Origin: Stutzerimonas kunmingensis
GTDB taxonomy: Bacteria > Pseudomonadota > Gammaproteobacteria > Pseudomonadales > Pseudomonadaceae
NCBI RefSeq assembly: GCF_021432085.1
Contig: NZ_CP090366.1
Coordinates: forward strand, 1 to 64,000
DNA: 64,000 nt
Direction of reading: 5' to 3'
The translations under genes and the position numbers were made by a program. Of the stretch, positions 57,406 to 64,000 are shown in pieces (position 1 is the stretch's first letter; every line of letters starts with the position of its first letter). Below the pieces are notes generated by a model. It saw only the letters and a list, made by a program, of their open reading frames with translations, was not told the DNA's origin and searched no databases.

Positions 57406-58215
57406 TCAGCTCGGCCGCTGGATCACGCAAATGCGGTCGCGGCAGAGGCCGGCGTCACGGGTGCCGACGCCGGGTGCCACTTCCGGCGTGTCCGGGCTGC
57501 TGCCGTGGCCGGTCGCGCCGGCACCGGTGGGTGCCGTGGTAGCGGTGGTGTCCGGGTAGTCGGTGCCGGCGCGCTTGGCCGCGCCGCCGATGTCATAGCG
57601 ACCGGTGTCGGCCGAGCTGCGGTCGTTGTAATCGGTCGGATCGGCGCCGGGCGCGGTTGTATTGCCGATGTGGGCACCGTCGCCGGTGTGCGCGCCACTC
57701 AGAGGGCGGTCGCTGCCAGCGGTTGCCGTGCCGGTTGCGCTGAAGTGCTTGTCGAGGTGGCTGTCGCCGCCGGTCGCGCCAGCATAGGGGCTGCTCGGGC
57801 CTGGATAGCCTTCGACTGCGCCGCTGCCGCCGCGCTCGTTGATGTCGATGGCACCGTTGTATTCCAGGGCATCGCGCGCCTTGGCCAGCTGATCTTCATC
57901 GTCGACATCCACAGCGATCACCAGGGCACCGCGGCGTACGGCATCTGGATAGGCGGTGGCGTAGTGGCGGTGCGTTTCGTGCGGTTCATGGCCGAACAGC
58001 GATTTGAAGAAATGCGTGACCTTGGATTCGTGATGCGTACGATCCACCGGGACGTCGGGAGTGGTGGTGTAGGGCGCATCGTAGGCATGGATATCGGCGC
58101 TCTCGGCACCAATGGCGTGAATCTGTTCCCGCGCTATGCCCCGCGACATCAGATCGCCGCGGGTGCGGTTGGCGTCGGTCAGCGTTGCGAACGCTGCTAC
58201 CAGTGTATGTCTCAT
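57406..58215 (-). CDS. general stress protein 17M/YflT-like protein with low-complexity tail
   Basis: 269-residue hydrophilic protein. Residues 1-120 resemble the YflT/GSP17M domain: MRHTLVAAFATLTDANRTRGDLMSRGI, then a VIAVDVDDEDQLAKARDALE half. Residues 130-245 are low-complexity, rich in Gly, Ala, Asp and Thr, and look disordered. A C-terminal stretch ends with two cysteines (AGLCRDRICVIQ). ATG at 58215 has GAGG just ahead. A desiccation or stress role is plausible but inferred only from composition and family. Confidence 0.75.
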   Translation of the reverse strand: MRHTLVAAFATLTDANRTRGDLMSRGIAREQIHAIGAESADIHAYDAPYTTTPDVPVDRTHHESKVTHFFKSLFGHEPHETHRHYATAYPDAVRRGALVIAVDVDDEDQLAKARDALEYNGAIDINERGGSGAVEGYPGPSSPYAGATGGDSHLDKHFSATGTATAGSDRPLSGAHTGDGAHIGNTTAPGADPTDYNDRSSADTGRYDIGGAAKRAGTDYPDTTATTAPTGAGATGHGSSPDTPEVAPGVGTRDAGLCRDRICVIQRPS

Positions 58216-58532
58216 GATCCACCTCACGTTGTGTTGAACAACCGGGTTGCGAGCGCTGCGCGTGTCGCGATGATGGCGGCCCGAGTGTTGGCGAGGCCTC
58301 GCCGGTCGCGGGTTTCGCGGCGCTCATAGATATTGGGTCGGAGCGCATCGGCATAGTTCAGCGTGGAGGATCAGCGGTCGGAGGAGGGCCGTGCAGTCGC
58401 TGCGCGGAGGACTGCGCGGCGATTAGGGAGCTTTGAAGCAGGCCCCCTCGGCCGGGGCTGGGCAGCCTGCCTGCGCAAGATGGCGGGCGGTGGAAAGGCT
58501 TCGCGCCTTCCACCGCCCGATCCGGTTGCGCT
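58216..58532. other. intergenic region between yghU and the stress-type gene
   Basis: 317 bp with the promoter of the stress-type gene at the left and a large palindrome at 58485-58518 near the yghU stop. Short frames here show no family similarity. Nothing else seen. Confidence 0.5.
58485..58518. repeat. intergenic palindrome
   Basis: GGGCGGTGGAA and TTCCACCGCCC arms around a short AGGC/GCCT inner stem, 15 bp after the yghU stop. No T-run follows on either strand, so it looks more like a repeat element or a weak terminator. Confidence 0.6.
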
Positions 58533-59375
58533 TCAGTCGAGGTCGGCAGCGCTGTGGCGCTCGGGGGCCTGTTCGGATTCATCGCCCCAGGTGCGATTGA
58601 CCTTGCGCCCGCGGATCACGGCCGGGCGCTCGGCGACCTCCGCGGCCCAGCGCTGGACGTGCTTGTAGTCCTGCACGGAAAGGAATTCGCCAGCGTCGTA
58701 CAGCTCGCCCCGCGCCAGCACGCCGTACCAGGGCCAGATCGCCATGTCGGCGATGCTGTAGTCGTCACCGGCCACGTAGCGGTTCTCCGCCAGCTGGCGG
58801 TCGAGCACGTCGAGCTGGCGCTTTACCTCCATGGCGTAGCGGTTGATCGGGTACTCGTACTTCTCGGGCGCGTAGGCGTAGAAGTGGCCGAAGCCGCCGC
58901 CGAGGAAGGGCGCCGAACCCATCTGCCAGAACAGCCAGTTCAGCGTCTCGGTACGCGCACGGATTTCCGTGGGCAGGAAGGCGCCGAACTTCTCCGCCAG
59001 GTAGACCAGGATCGAACCGGACTCGAACACCCGTAGCGGTTTGCCTGCGACGCTGTGATCGGCCAGCGCGGGGATCTTCGAGTTCGGATTGATCTCGACG
59101 AAGCCGCTGCCGAACTGATCGCCCTCACCGATGTTGATCAGCCAGGCATCGTACTCGGCGCCGCTGTGGCCGGCGGCGAGCAGCTCCTCAAGCATGATCG
59201 AGACCTTCACGCCATTGGGCGTGGCCAGCGAGTAGAGCTGCAACGGATGCTTGCCCACCGGCAGCACCTTCTCCTCCCGCGCACCGGCGGTCGGGGCATT
59301 GATACTGGCGAACTTGCCGCCCGAGGGCGCGTCGTGGGTCCAGATCTTCGGCGGGACGTAAGGGGTATCAGGCAT
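58533..59375 (-). CDS. yghU: glutathione-dependent disulfide-bond oxidoreductase
   Basis: GST-superfamily protein (280 residues) of the YghU/YfcG group that reduces disulfides with glutathione. It has the thioredoxin-like N-terminal half (PLQLYSLATPNGVKVSIMLEELL, then NPNSKIPALAD and FESGSILVYLAEK) and the all-helical C-terminal half ending RPAVIRGRKVNRTWG. ATG at 59375 gives MPDTPYVPPKIW, the normal start. The frame upstream runs through the hip operators and is not coding. Confidence 0.93.
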   Translation of the reverse strand: MPDTPYVPPKIWTHDAPSGGKFASINAPTAGAREEKVLPVGKHPLQLYSLATPNGVKVSIMLEELLAAGHSGAEYDAWLINIGEGDQFGSGFVEINPNSKIPALADHSVAGKPLRVFESGSILVYLAEKFGAFLPTEIRARTETLNWLFWQMGSAPFLGGGFGHFYAYAPEKYEYPINRYAMEVKRQLDVLDRQLAENRYVAGDDYSIADMAIWPWYGVLARGELYDAGEFLSVQDYKHVQRWAAEVAERPAVIRGRKVNRTWGDESEQAPERHSAADLD

Positions 59376-59517
59376 GAACAATCTCCTCGGTGGCTCTGGG
59401 GATGTGCAGGGCATGCTACGCCCTCGGCCGGCGCTGTCGAAATCAAGCGGGTCGATATTGGTCATCGATGGGCGATGGTTTGTTCTGCGAGGGGGTTTTT
59501 TGAGATGAACTAGAAAT

Positions 59518-59539
59518 TTTTTTCCCGATCGGTAAAAAA
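59518..59539. promoter_or_regulatory. putative hip operator O1
   Basis: Palindrome TTTTTTCCCGATCGGTAAAAAA (one mismatched pair), between the divergent yghU and hipB. Same TTTCC/GGxAAA layout as O2, so probably bound by HipB. Confidence 0.5.
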
Positions 59540-59568
59540 TCCAGTGCATCGACCAGCGGTGGAGAGTA

Positions 59569-59586
59569 TTTTCCCTACTGGGAAAA
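59569..59586. promoter_or_regulatory. putative hip operator O2
   Basis: Perfect palindrome TTTTCCCTACTGGGAAAA (7-bp arms, 4-base centre) 47 bp ahead of hipB. A third half-site GGGAAAA overlaps the hipB start. Repeated operators ahead of hipBA are usual for HipB autorepression. Confidence 0.6.
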
Positions 59587-59633
59587 AAGCGAAAGGAGCT
59601 GTTTCCGAAGGGCAAATTGTACGGAACGGGAAA

Positions 59634-59870
59634 ATGGGTGGACCTACCGCATTTGTTTCGATGGCCGAGCTGGGCAAGCTGATCCAGCGCACTCGCAAGG
59701 GTCAGGGGCTGCGTCTGGTGGACGCTGCCGGTCTATGTGGCGTGAGCGTGCGCTTTCTGAGCGAGCTGGAAAATGGCCGCGAGAGCTGTTCGTTCGGGCG
59801 GGTGCTGAACGTGTGTCATACGCTTGGCATCGAGCTGTTGGCGGCTAGACGTGACGGGAGCGACCTGTGA
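59634..59870 (+). CDS. hipB: HipB-like antitoxin, XRE-type HTH
   Basis: 78-residue DNA-binding protein with one Cro/C1-type HTH (LGKLIQRTRKGQGLRLVDAAGLCGVSVRFLSELENGR). In the family it binds and silences the HipA kinase and represses the operon. ATG at 59634 follows GGAACGGG; an upstream in-frame ATG at 59544 would read through the operators and is rejected. Its stop overlaps the hipA GTG (GTGA). Confidence 0.88.
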   Translation: MGGPTAFVSMAELGKLIQRTRKGQGLRLVDAAGLCGVSVRFLSELENGRESCSFGRVLNVCHTLGIELLAARRDGSDL

Positions 59871-61108
59871 GCGGACTGCTCGGCGTCTACCGGGGTGATT
59901 GCCGTATCGGTGAGCTTTGGCTGGGTGACGATGGCCGCAGCATGGGTTTTCGTTATAGCGAAGCAGCGCGGTTTGCAATCTCCAATAGCTTGCCGCTTGC
60001 AACCGGTATGTTTGCGCCAACGCTCGGCACGGCACATAACTGGTTTGCCAATCTGCTTCCCGAAGAAGCTTCGCGGCAGTTGCTGGTGAACCGGCTTGGG
60101 ATCGCTGATGACGACTTTTCGCTGTTGGCCGCCATCGGTGGTGATTGTGCCGGTGCGTTGCGCATTGTTGACCCGGAGCGGGCCGATGCGTTGATCGAAT
60201 CTGGCCAGGAGCCGGTCGACCCCAATCAGCTGGCGCGCTGGGCGCAGGGTAAGGAGCGCTACGCCTTGTTCCAGCCGGGCAAGGCGACACGGCTTTCGCT
60301 TGCCGGCGCCCAGGACAAGATTCCCGTAATCCTCGAAGGCGGCCAGCTCTACCTCCCGCGCGGCGCCGCCGCTTCTTCGCATCTGATCAAGTTCTCGCTA
60401 AAGCCGGCGTTGGTTTTCAACGAGCTCTATATGAACCGCCTGGCTCGGATCGCTGGGCTTGTGGTTCCCGACTCGCACGCAGGTCAGGCAGGGAAGGCTC
60501 ACTATCTTGCTGTGACTCGTTACGATCGTGAGCGAGTGGATAACCAGATCGAGCGTGTGCACCAGGAGGACATGTGCCAGGCGCTTGGCTATCCGCGGCG
60601 GCTCAAGTACCAGGAAGAGGGCGGCCCGACGCTGGCTGCCTGCGCAGACCTGTTGCGCGCGGTGACGGCCATGCCTGCGCTGCAGGTGCGCCAGCTGCTG
60701 CGCTGGCAGATATTCAACGTGCTGGCCGGCAACAGCGATGGCCATGCCAAGAACATTTCGCTGTTACAAGACGCCAAGGGGCGCTGGTCATTGGCGCCGG
60801 CCTATGACCTGGTATGTACGATGGTGCTGCCATACAGCCCCAGTCTTGGTTTCGCGGTCGGCAGCAACTTCCATCCGCAGCAGCTGCGCAGAGCCGATTG
60901 GGAAGAGCTGGCACGCCACATGGGCCTTGCGCCGCCGTTCGTACTGCGGGAGCTGCGGCAAATGCTGGATCTGCTCGAGCCAGCTGCCAATAGCGCCGAG
61001 TTGCAAGCCGAGCTGGAGACGGTTGGCATGGATGAGGTGGGTTGGGCGAAGGTTCAGCATGTGCGCAAATATGTCGTTCAGCAGTGCCGCCGCTACCGCA
61101 AGCTGTAG
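59867..61108 (+). CDS. hipA: HipA-family serine/threonine kinase toxin
   Basis: 413-residue kinase of the HipA toxin group; E. coli HipA phosphorylates glutamyl-tRNA synthetase and causes growth arrest and persistence. Motifs are complete: the regulatory Ser144 in LSLAGAQDK, the catalytic loop NSDGHAKNISLL (D291, N296) and the metal-binding APAYDLV (D314). GTG start overlaps the hipB stop, so the toxin is translated after the antitoxin. The target in this species is unknown. Codon use and GC content are somewhat lower than neighbours, hinting at transfer. Confidence 0.9.
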   Translation: MSGLLGVYRGDCRIGELWLGDDGRSMGFRYSEAARFAISNSLPLATGMFAPTLGTAHNWFANLLPEEASRQLLVNRLGIADDDFSLLAAIGGDCAGALRIVDPERADALIESGQEPVDPNQLARWAQGKERYALFQPGKATRLSLAGAQDKIPVILEGGQLYLPRGAAASSHLIKFSLKPALVFNELYMNRLARIAGLVVPDSHAGQAGKAHYLAVTRYDRERVDNQIERVHQEDMCQALGYPRRLKYQEEGGPTLAACADLLRAVTAMPALQVRQLLRWQIFNVLAGNSDGHAKNISLLQDAKGRWSLAPAYDLVCTMVLPYSPSLGFAVGSNFHPQQLRRADWEELARHMGLAPPFVLRELRQMLDLLEPAANSAELQAELETVGMDEVGWAKVQHVRKYVVQQCRRYRKL

Positions 61109-61314
61109 CGCCCAGGGTCCTTCCTTCATGACTGCCTACAGCCCACGCTAGCGCCTCGCTGTGTGAGATTGCCGCGAGCGTGGCAACCATAGTCAGTAAT
61201 CGATCAGTGGTACTGACAACAAGCGGTGCCGACGATCCGGCATGCAGCGGTCGCGCTAGACTCCTTCCTACTGTCCCATCCACTCGGGGCCTAACCCGGA
61301 TACAGGACGGCACG

Positions 61315-61686
61315 ATGCCCCTCAGCAAACGCGATCAGACCCGTATGGAACGGCAACTTGCCAGTTGCCTGAGCCAGGCCTGCGAGGCGGGCAAGGCGGA
61401 GGTCGTCGGCTTCAGCTGGCTCACCCATGAGGTCGATTACGCGCGCTTCCCCGAGAGCCTGCAGGTCACCTGGGTATTCGTCACCGAGGCACAGCGGGCG
61501 CTGGCGATTGGCCAAGGGCAGGGCGCGCGCATGCAGGCGCTTACCCGGGCGGCACTCGCTGAGGCGGGTGTGGATATGGATGCCCTGATTGCACCGGTGC
61601 GCTTCGACAGCGAGAAAGCCTGCAAGCGCGACGATGGCGGTGACTGGCAACGCCGCCTGGCCCGCAACGCCACGACACGGCACTGA
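61315..61686 (+). CDS. conserved hypothetical protein
   Basis: 123-residue soluble protein beginning MPLSKRDQTRMERQLASCL and containing WLTHEVDYARFPESLQVTWVFVTE. No signal peptide, membrane segment or catalytic motif. AGGA precedes the ATG. It is two bases before the DUF1289 gene in the same direction, so the two form an operon. Similar genes are found in other pseudomonads; function unknown. Confidence 0.75.
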   Translation: MPLSKRDQTRMERQLASCLSQACEAGKAEVVGFSWLTHEVDYARFPESLQVTWVFVTEAQRALAIGQGQGARMQALTRAALAEAGVDMDALIAPVRFDSEKACKRDDGGDWQRRLARNATTRH

Positions 61687-61688
61687 CC

Positions 61689-61877
61689 ATGGGCAAGGAC
61701 GTCGAGAATCCGTGCATTTCCGTCTGCAAGCTCACTGACGAACTCTGTACCAGCTGCGGCCGCACCAAGGACGAGATCCGCAAATGGAAACGCATGAAGC
61801 GCCCGGACAAGAAGGCCGTCGTGGAGCGCGCGGCGCAGCGGTTGAAGGCGCTGAAAAAGAAGAAAAAGAAAGGTTGA
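61689..61877 (+). CDS. DUF1289 family protein
   Basis: 62-residue protein with four cysteines in the DUF1289 pattern (PCISVCKL and CTSCGRTKDEIRKW), probably a small metal-binding fold, and a lysine-rich tail (KALKKKKKKG). Start is two bases after the preceding gene. Function unknown. Confidence 0.88.
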   Translation: MGKDVENPCISVCKLTDELCTSCGRTKDEIRKWKRMKRPDKKAVVERAAQRLKALKKKKKKG

Positions 61878-61988
61878 GCCGAGCGATGGGGCGCCTCTGC
61901 TGTCGATGGCGGTGCGATCGTCCACCGCGCATCTGCATCGCAGGCACTGATCCCGCGTCGTGCGCCTCAGGTTGCAGAGGCGACGCAA

Positions 61989-62318
61989 TCAATCCACCAC
62001 GAAAAGCTTTGCCCCCACTTCGGTAGATGAGCGATGCGGCTCGGCGCCGTCGGCGACCTGGTAGCTCATGCCCGGCGTAAGGATGAAGCGGCGCCCATCA
62101 GGAAGCTCGGTGTGCAGTTTGCCTTCCAGGCACAGCAGGATATGGCCCTTGCTGCACCAGTGGTCGGCCAGATAACCCGGGGTGTACTCGACCGTGCGCA
62201 CGCGGATGGGGCCAAACTGGCGGGTGCGCCAGTAAGCGCTGCCGGTTTCGCCTGGATGCAGGGTGGGTTCAATAGTCGCCCAGTCGGTAGTACCGAAGGG
62301 GAGGTCGTTGATGTCCAT
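61989..62318 (-). CDS. DHCW-motif cupin fold protein
   Basis: 109-residue single-cupin protein with DHWCSKGHILLCLEGKL (the DHCW-type motif) and HTELPDGRRFILTPGMSYQV. The histidines and cysteine may bind a metal, but no enzyme activity is assigned to the family. Alone downstream of the trpBA terminator. Confidence 0.83.
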   Translation of the reverse strand: MDINDLPFGTTDWATIEPTLHPGETGSAYWRTRQFGPIRVRTVEYTPGYLADHWCSKGHILLCLEGKLHTELPDGRRFILTPGMSYQVADGAEPHRSSTEVGAKLFVVD

Positions 62319-62446
62319 GTCTGACGCCTGTAGGCAATGAGTGAATGGTCTTGCAGAAAAGCAGTGGTGATAGATGCGGCGCGCCGTGGTGGCTTGAAGC
62401 CCACCGGATAGGCCATTCCTGAGGCAACGAACGCCCGGTACACGAA

Positions 62447-62485
62447 CGAAAAAGCCGCTGCCCTCTCACGGGAGCAGCGGCTTTT
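62447..62485 (-). terminator. terminator after trpA
   Basis: Stem AAAGCCGCTGC / GCAGCGGCTTT with a 12-base loop and a T-run on the minus strand, about 20 bp past the trpA stop. The + strand also has TTTT, so it may work in both directions. Confidence 0.85.
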
Positions 62486-62504
62486 CGGTTACGGCACTAA
62501 AGCC

Positions 62505-63326
62505 TCAACCGCGGGCGCCGCGTGCTCCGGCGCTGAGCTGGCGGCACAGGCCGAGCACACCTTCCACCGCGTCTTCCGGGCTCTTGGCCCCGGCGATCTG
62601 GTCGATCAGTGCCGAGCCCACCACCACGCCTTCGGTAAGCCGTGCGATGGCGGCGGCTTGTTCCGGCGTGCGGATGCCGAAGCCGACGCACACCGGCAGG
62701 TCAGTGTGGCGCTTGAGGCGCGCTACCGCTTCCTCGACGTGTTCCAGGGTGGCGGAACCTGCACCGGTCACGCCGGCCACCGAGACGTAGTAGACGAAGC
62801 CCGAGCTGCCGTTGAGCACGACCGGCAGGCGCTGGTCGTCGGTGGTCGGGGTGGTCAGGCGGATGAAGTCGATGCCGGCGCTCTGGGCCGGGTCGCAGAG
62901 TTCGTCGTTATGCTCCGGCGGCAGGTCGACGACGATTAGGCCGTCGACACCGGCTTCTTTCGCATCGCTGACGAAGCGCTCGACGCCGTAGGCGAAGATC
63001 GGGTTGTAGTAGCCCATCAATACCAGCGGGGTGCTGTTGTTGGATTCGCGGAACTCACGGACCATCTGCAGCGTCTTCGGCAGGTTCTGCTTCGCCGCCA
63101 GAGCGCGGATGTTGGCCAGCTGGATCGCCGGGCCGTCAGCCATCGGGTCGGTGAACGGCATGCCCAGCTCGATGACGTCGGCGCCGGCCTCGGGCAGGCC
63201 CTTGAGGATGGCGAGCGAGGTGTCGTAGTCCGGGTCACCGGCGGTCACGAAGGTCACCAGCGCGGCGCGGTTTTCCTGCTTCAGCTGTGCGAAGCGCGTC
63301 TGCAGACGGGAGTTCACCGAGCTCAT
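62505..63326 (-). CDS. trpA: tryptophan synthase alpha subunit
   Basis: Converts indole-3-glycerol phosphate to indole and passes it to TrpB. The 273-residue protein has the catalytic region [19 protein letters not shown] (Glu and Asp) and [10 protein letters not shown], and the phosphate-binding [12 protein letters not shown] at 63326 overlaps the trpB stop by 4 bp. As in other pseudomonads trpBA is a two-gene operon, normally activated by the LysR protein TrpI, which would lie beyond the right edge. Confidence 0.97.
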   Translation of the reverse strand: MSSVNSRLQTRFAQLKQENRAALVTFVTAGDPDYDTSLAILKGLPEAGADVIELGMPFTDPMADGPAIQLANIRALAAKQNLPKTLQMVREFRESNNSTPLVLMGYYNPIFAYGVERFVSDAKEAGVDGLIVVDLPPEHNDELCDPAQSAGIDFIRLTTPTTDDQRLPVVLNGSSGFVYYVSVAGVTGAGSATLEHVEEAVARLKRHTDLPVCVGFGIRTPEQAAAIARLTEGVVVGSALIDQIAGAKSPEDAVEGVLGLCRQLSAGARGARG

Positions 63327-64000
63327 ATATGTTCTTCCTGTTCGTCGTAGTGGTGCATGACGGTTTGCATGTCCTTGTCGCCGCGGCCGGAGAGGTTGAC
63401 CACCATCAGGTGATCCTTGGGCAGCTTCGCCGCGCGCTTGAAGGCTTCGGCCAGGGCGTGGGCGGATTCCAGCGCGGGGATGATGCCTTCCAGGCGGCAG
63501 CACAGGTGGAAAGCTTTCAATGCTTCGTCGTCGGTGCATGGCACGTATTCGACGCGCTTGATCTCGTGCAACCAGGCGTGCTCCGGGCCGACGCCGGGGT
63601 AGTCGAGGCCGGCGGAGATGGAATGCGCATCGGTGATCTGACCGTCGGCGTCCTGCAGCAGAAAGGTGCGGTTGCCGTGCAGCACACCCGGTGCGCCACC
63701 GGCCATGCTCGCGGCGTGTTTGCCGGTGTCGATGCCGTGGCCGGCCGCTTCGACGCCGACGATCTGTACCGCTTCGTCATCGAGGAACGGGTGGAACAGG
63801 CCGATGGCGTTGGAGCCGCCACCGATGCAGGCAACCAGCGAGTCGGGCAGGCGGCCTTCCTTCTGCATGATCTGCTCGCGTACTTCGTTGCCGATCACCG
63901 ACTGGAAGTCGCGCACCATGGCCGGGTAGGGGTGCGGGCCGGCGGCGGTGCCGATCAGGTAGAAGGTGTTGTGAACGTTGGTCACCCAGTCGCGCAGGGC
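63323..64000 (-). CDS. trpB: tryptophan synthase beta subunit (partial)
   Basis: C-terminal 225 residues; the N-terminal part lies beyond position 64000. The visible part begins [14 protein letters not shown] and includes the PLP-phosphate loop [20 protein letters not shown] and the late SGRGDKDM motif. It makes tryptophan from indole and serine. Ends in the 4-bp overlap with trpA. Confidence 0.97.
   Translation of the reverse strand, partial: ALRDWVTNVHNTFYLIGTAAGPHPYPAMVRDFQSVIGNEVREQIMQKEGRLPDSLVACIGGGSNAIGLFHPFLDDEAVQIVGVEAAGHGIDTGKHAASMAGGAPGVLHGNRTFLLQDADGQITDAHSISAGLDYPGVGPEHAWLHEIKRVEYVPCTDDEALKAFHLCCRLEGIIPALESAHALAEAFKRAAKLPKDHLMVVNLSGRGDKDMQTVMHHYDEQEEHI

Overview
The window starts exactly at the GTG of dnaA and runs through dnaN, recF and gyrB, so it is the clockwise side of a gammaproteobacterial replication origin, on a chromosome linearised at dnaA. 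The gene order after gyrB (plsC-gmhB-glyS-glyQ-tag-lpxL, trkA-rsmB-fmt-def-tsaP-dprA-tsaC-qor-hemF-aroE, then trpBA) is that of Pseudomonas. High GC, ectoine uptake genes, a 689-residue trehalose synthase and 76-bp integron attC sites of the type known from Pseudomonas stutzeri all point to P. stutzeri (Stutzerimonas) or a close relative. oriC itself lies outside the window.

Layout: 1-6.2 kb, replication genes with two parS-like palindromes inside recF. 6.3-9.4 kb, ahpF and a globin-coupled diguanylate cyclase. 9.4-16 kb, lipid, LPS and tRNA-charging genes, a PilZ protein and a TPR protein. 16.1-19.3 kb, ectoine ABC importer ehuBCDA. 19.6-30 kb, housekeeping block. 30-47.2 kb, envelope and accessory genes: PBP7, a putatively iron-regulated TonB receptor/PepSY operon, trehalose synthase, phosphoglucomutase, YdgA-like protein, hybrid sensor kinase, LysR regulator, DUF421 protein. 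47.6-51.7 kb, an AT-rich integron cassette array without an integrase gene in view. 52.4-64 kb, ABC exporter, small enzymes and membrane proteins, YghU, a hipBA toxin-antitoxin pair and trpBA (trpB runs off the right edge).

The island at 47641-51640 is the most unusual part. Four cassettes can be delimited because the first bases of each match, as a reverse complement, the start of its own attC. They encode a TIR-domain protein, a small membrane protein, a SUKH (SMI1/KNR4) protein and a multi-pass membrane protein. The fourth is interrupted by a 1312-bp IS3-family element; removing the element and one copy of its 3-bp target duplication restores a continuous frame. The right edge of the island abuts a DUF1993 gene that has lost its start.

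Stress and osmotic themes recur: ectoine import, trehalose synthase, peroxide reductase, a heme-based oxygen sensor and a general-stress-type protein. No rRNA, tRNA, prophage or CRISPR array was seen. Many long antisense frames exist in the GC-rich genes and were treated as shadows.
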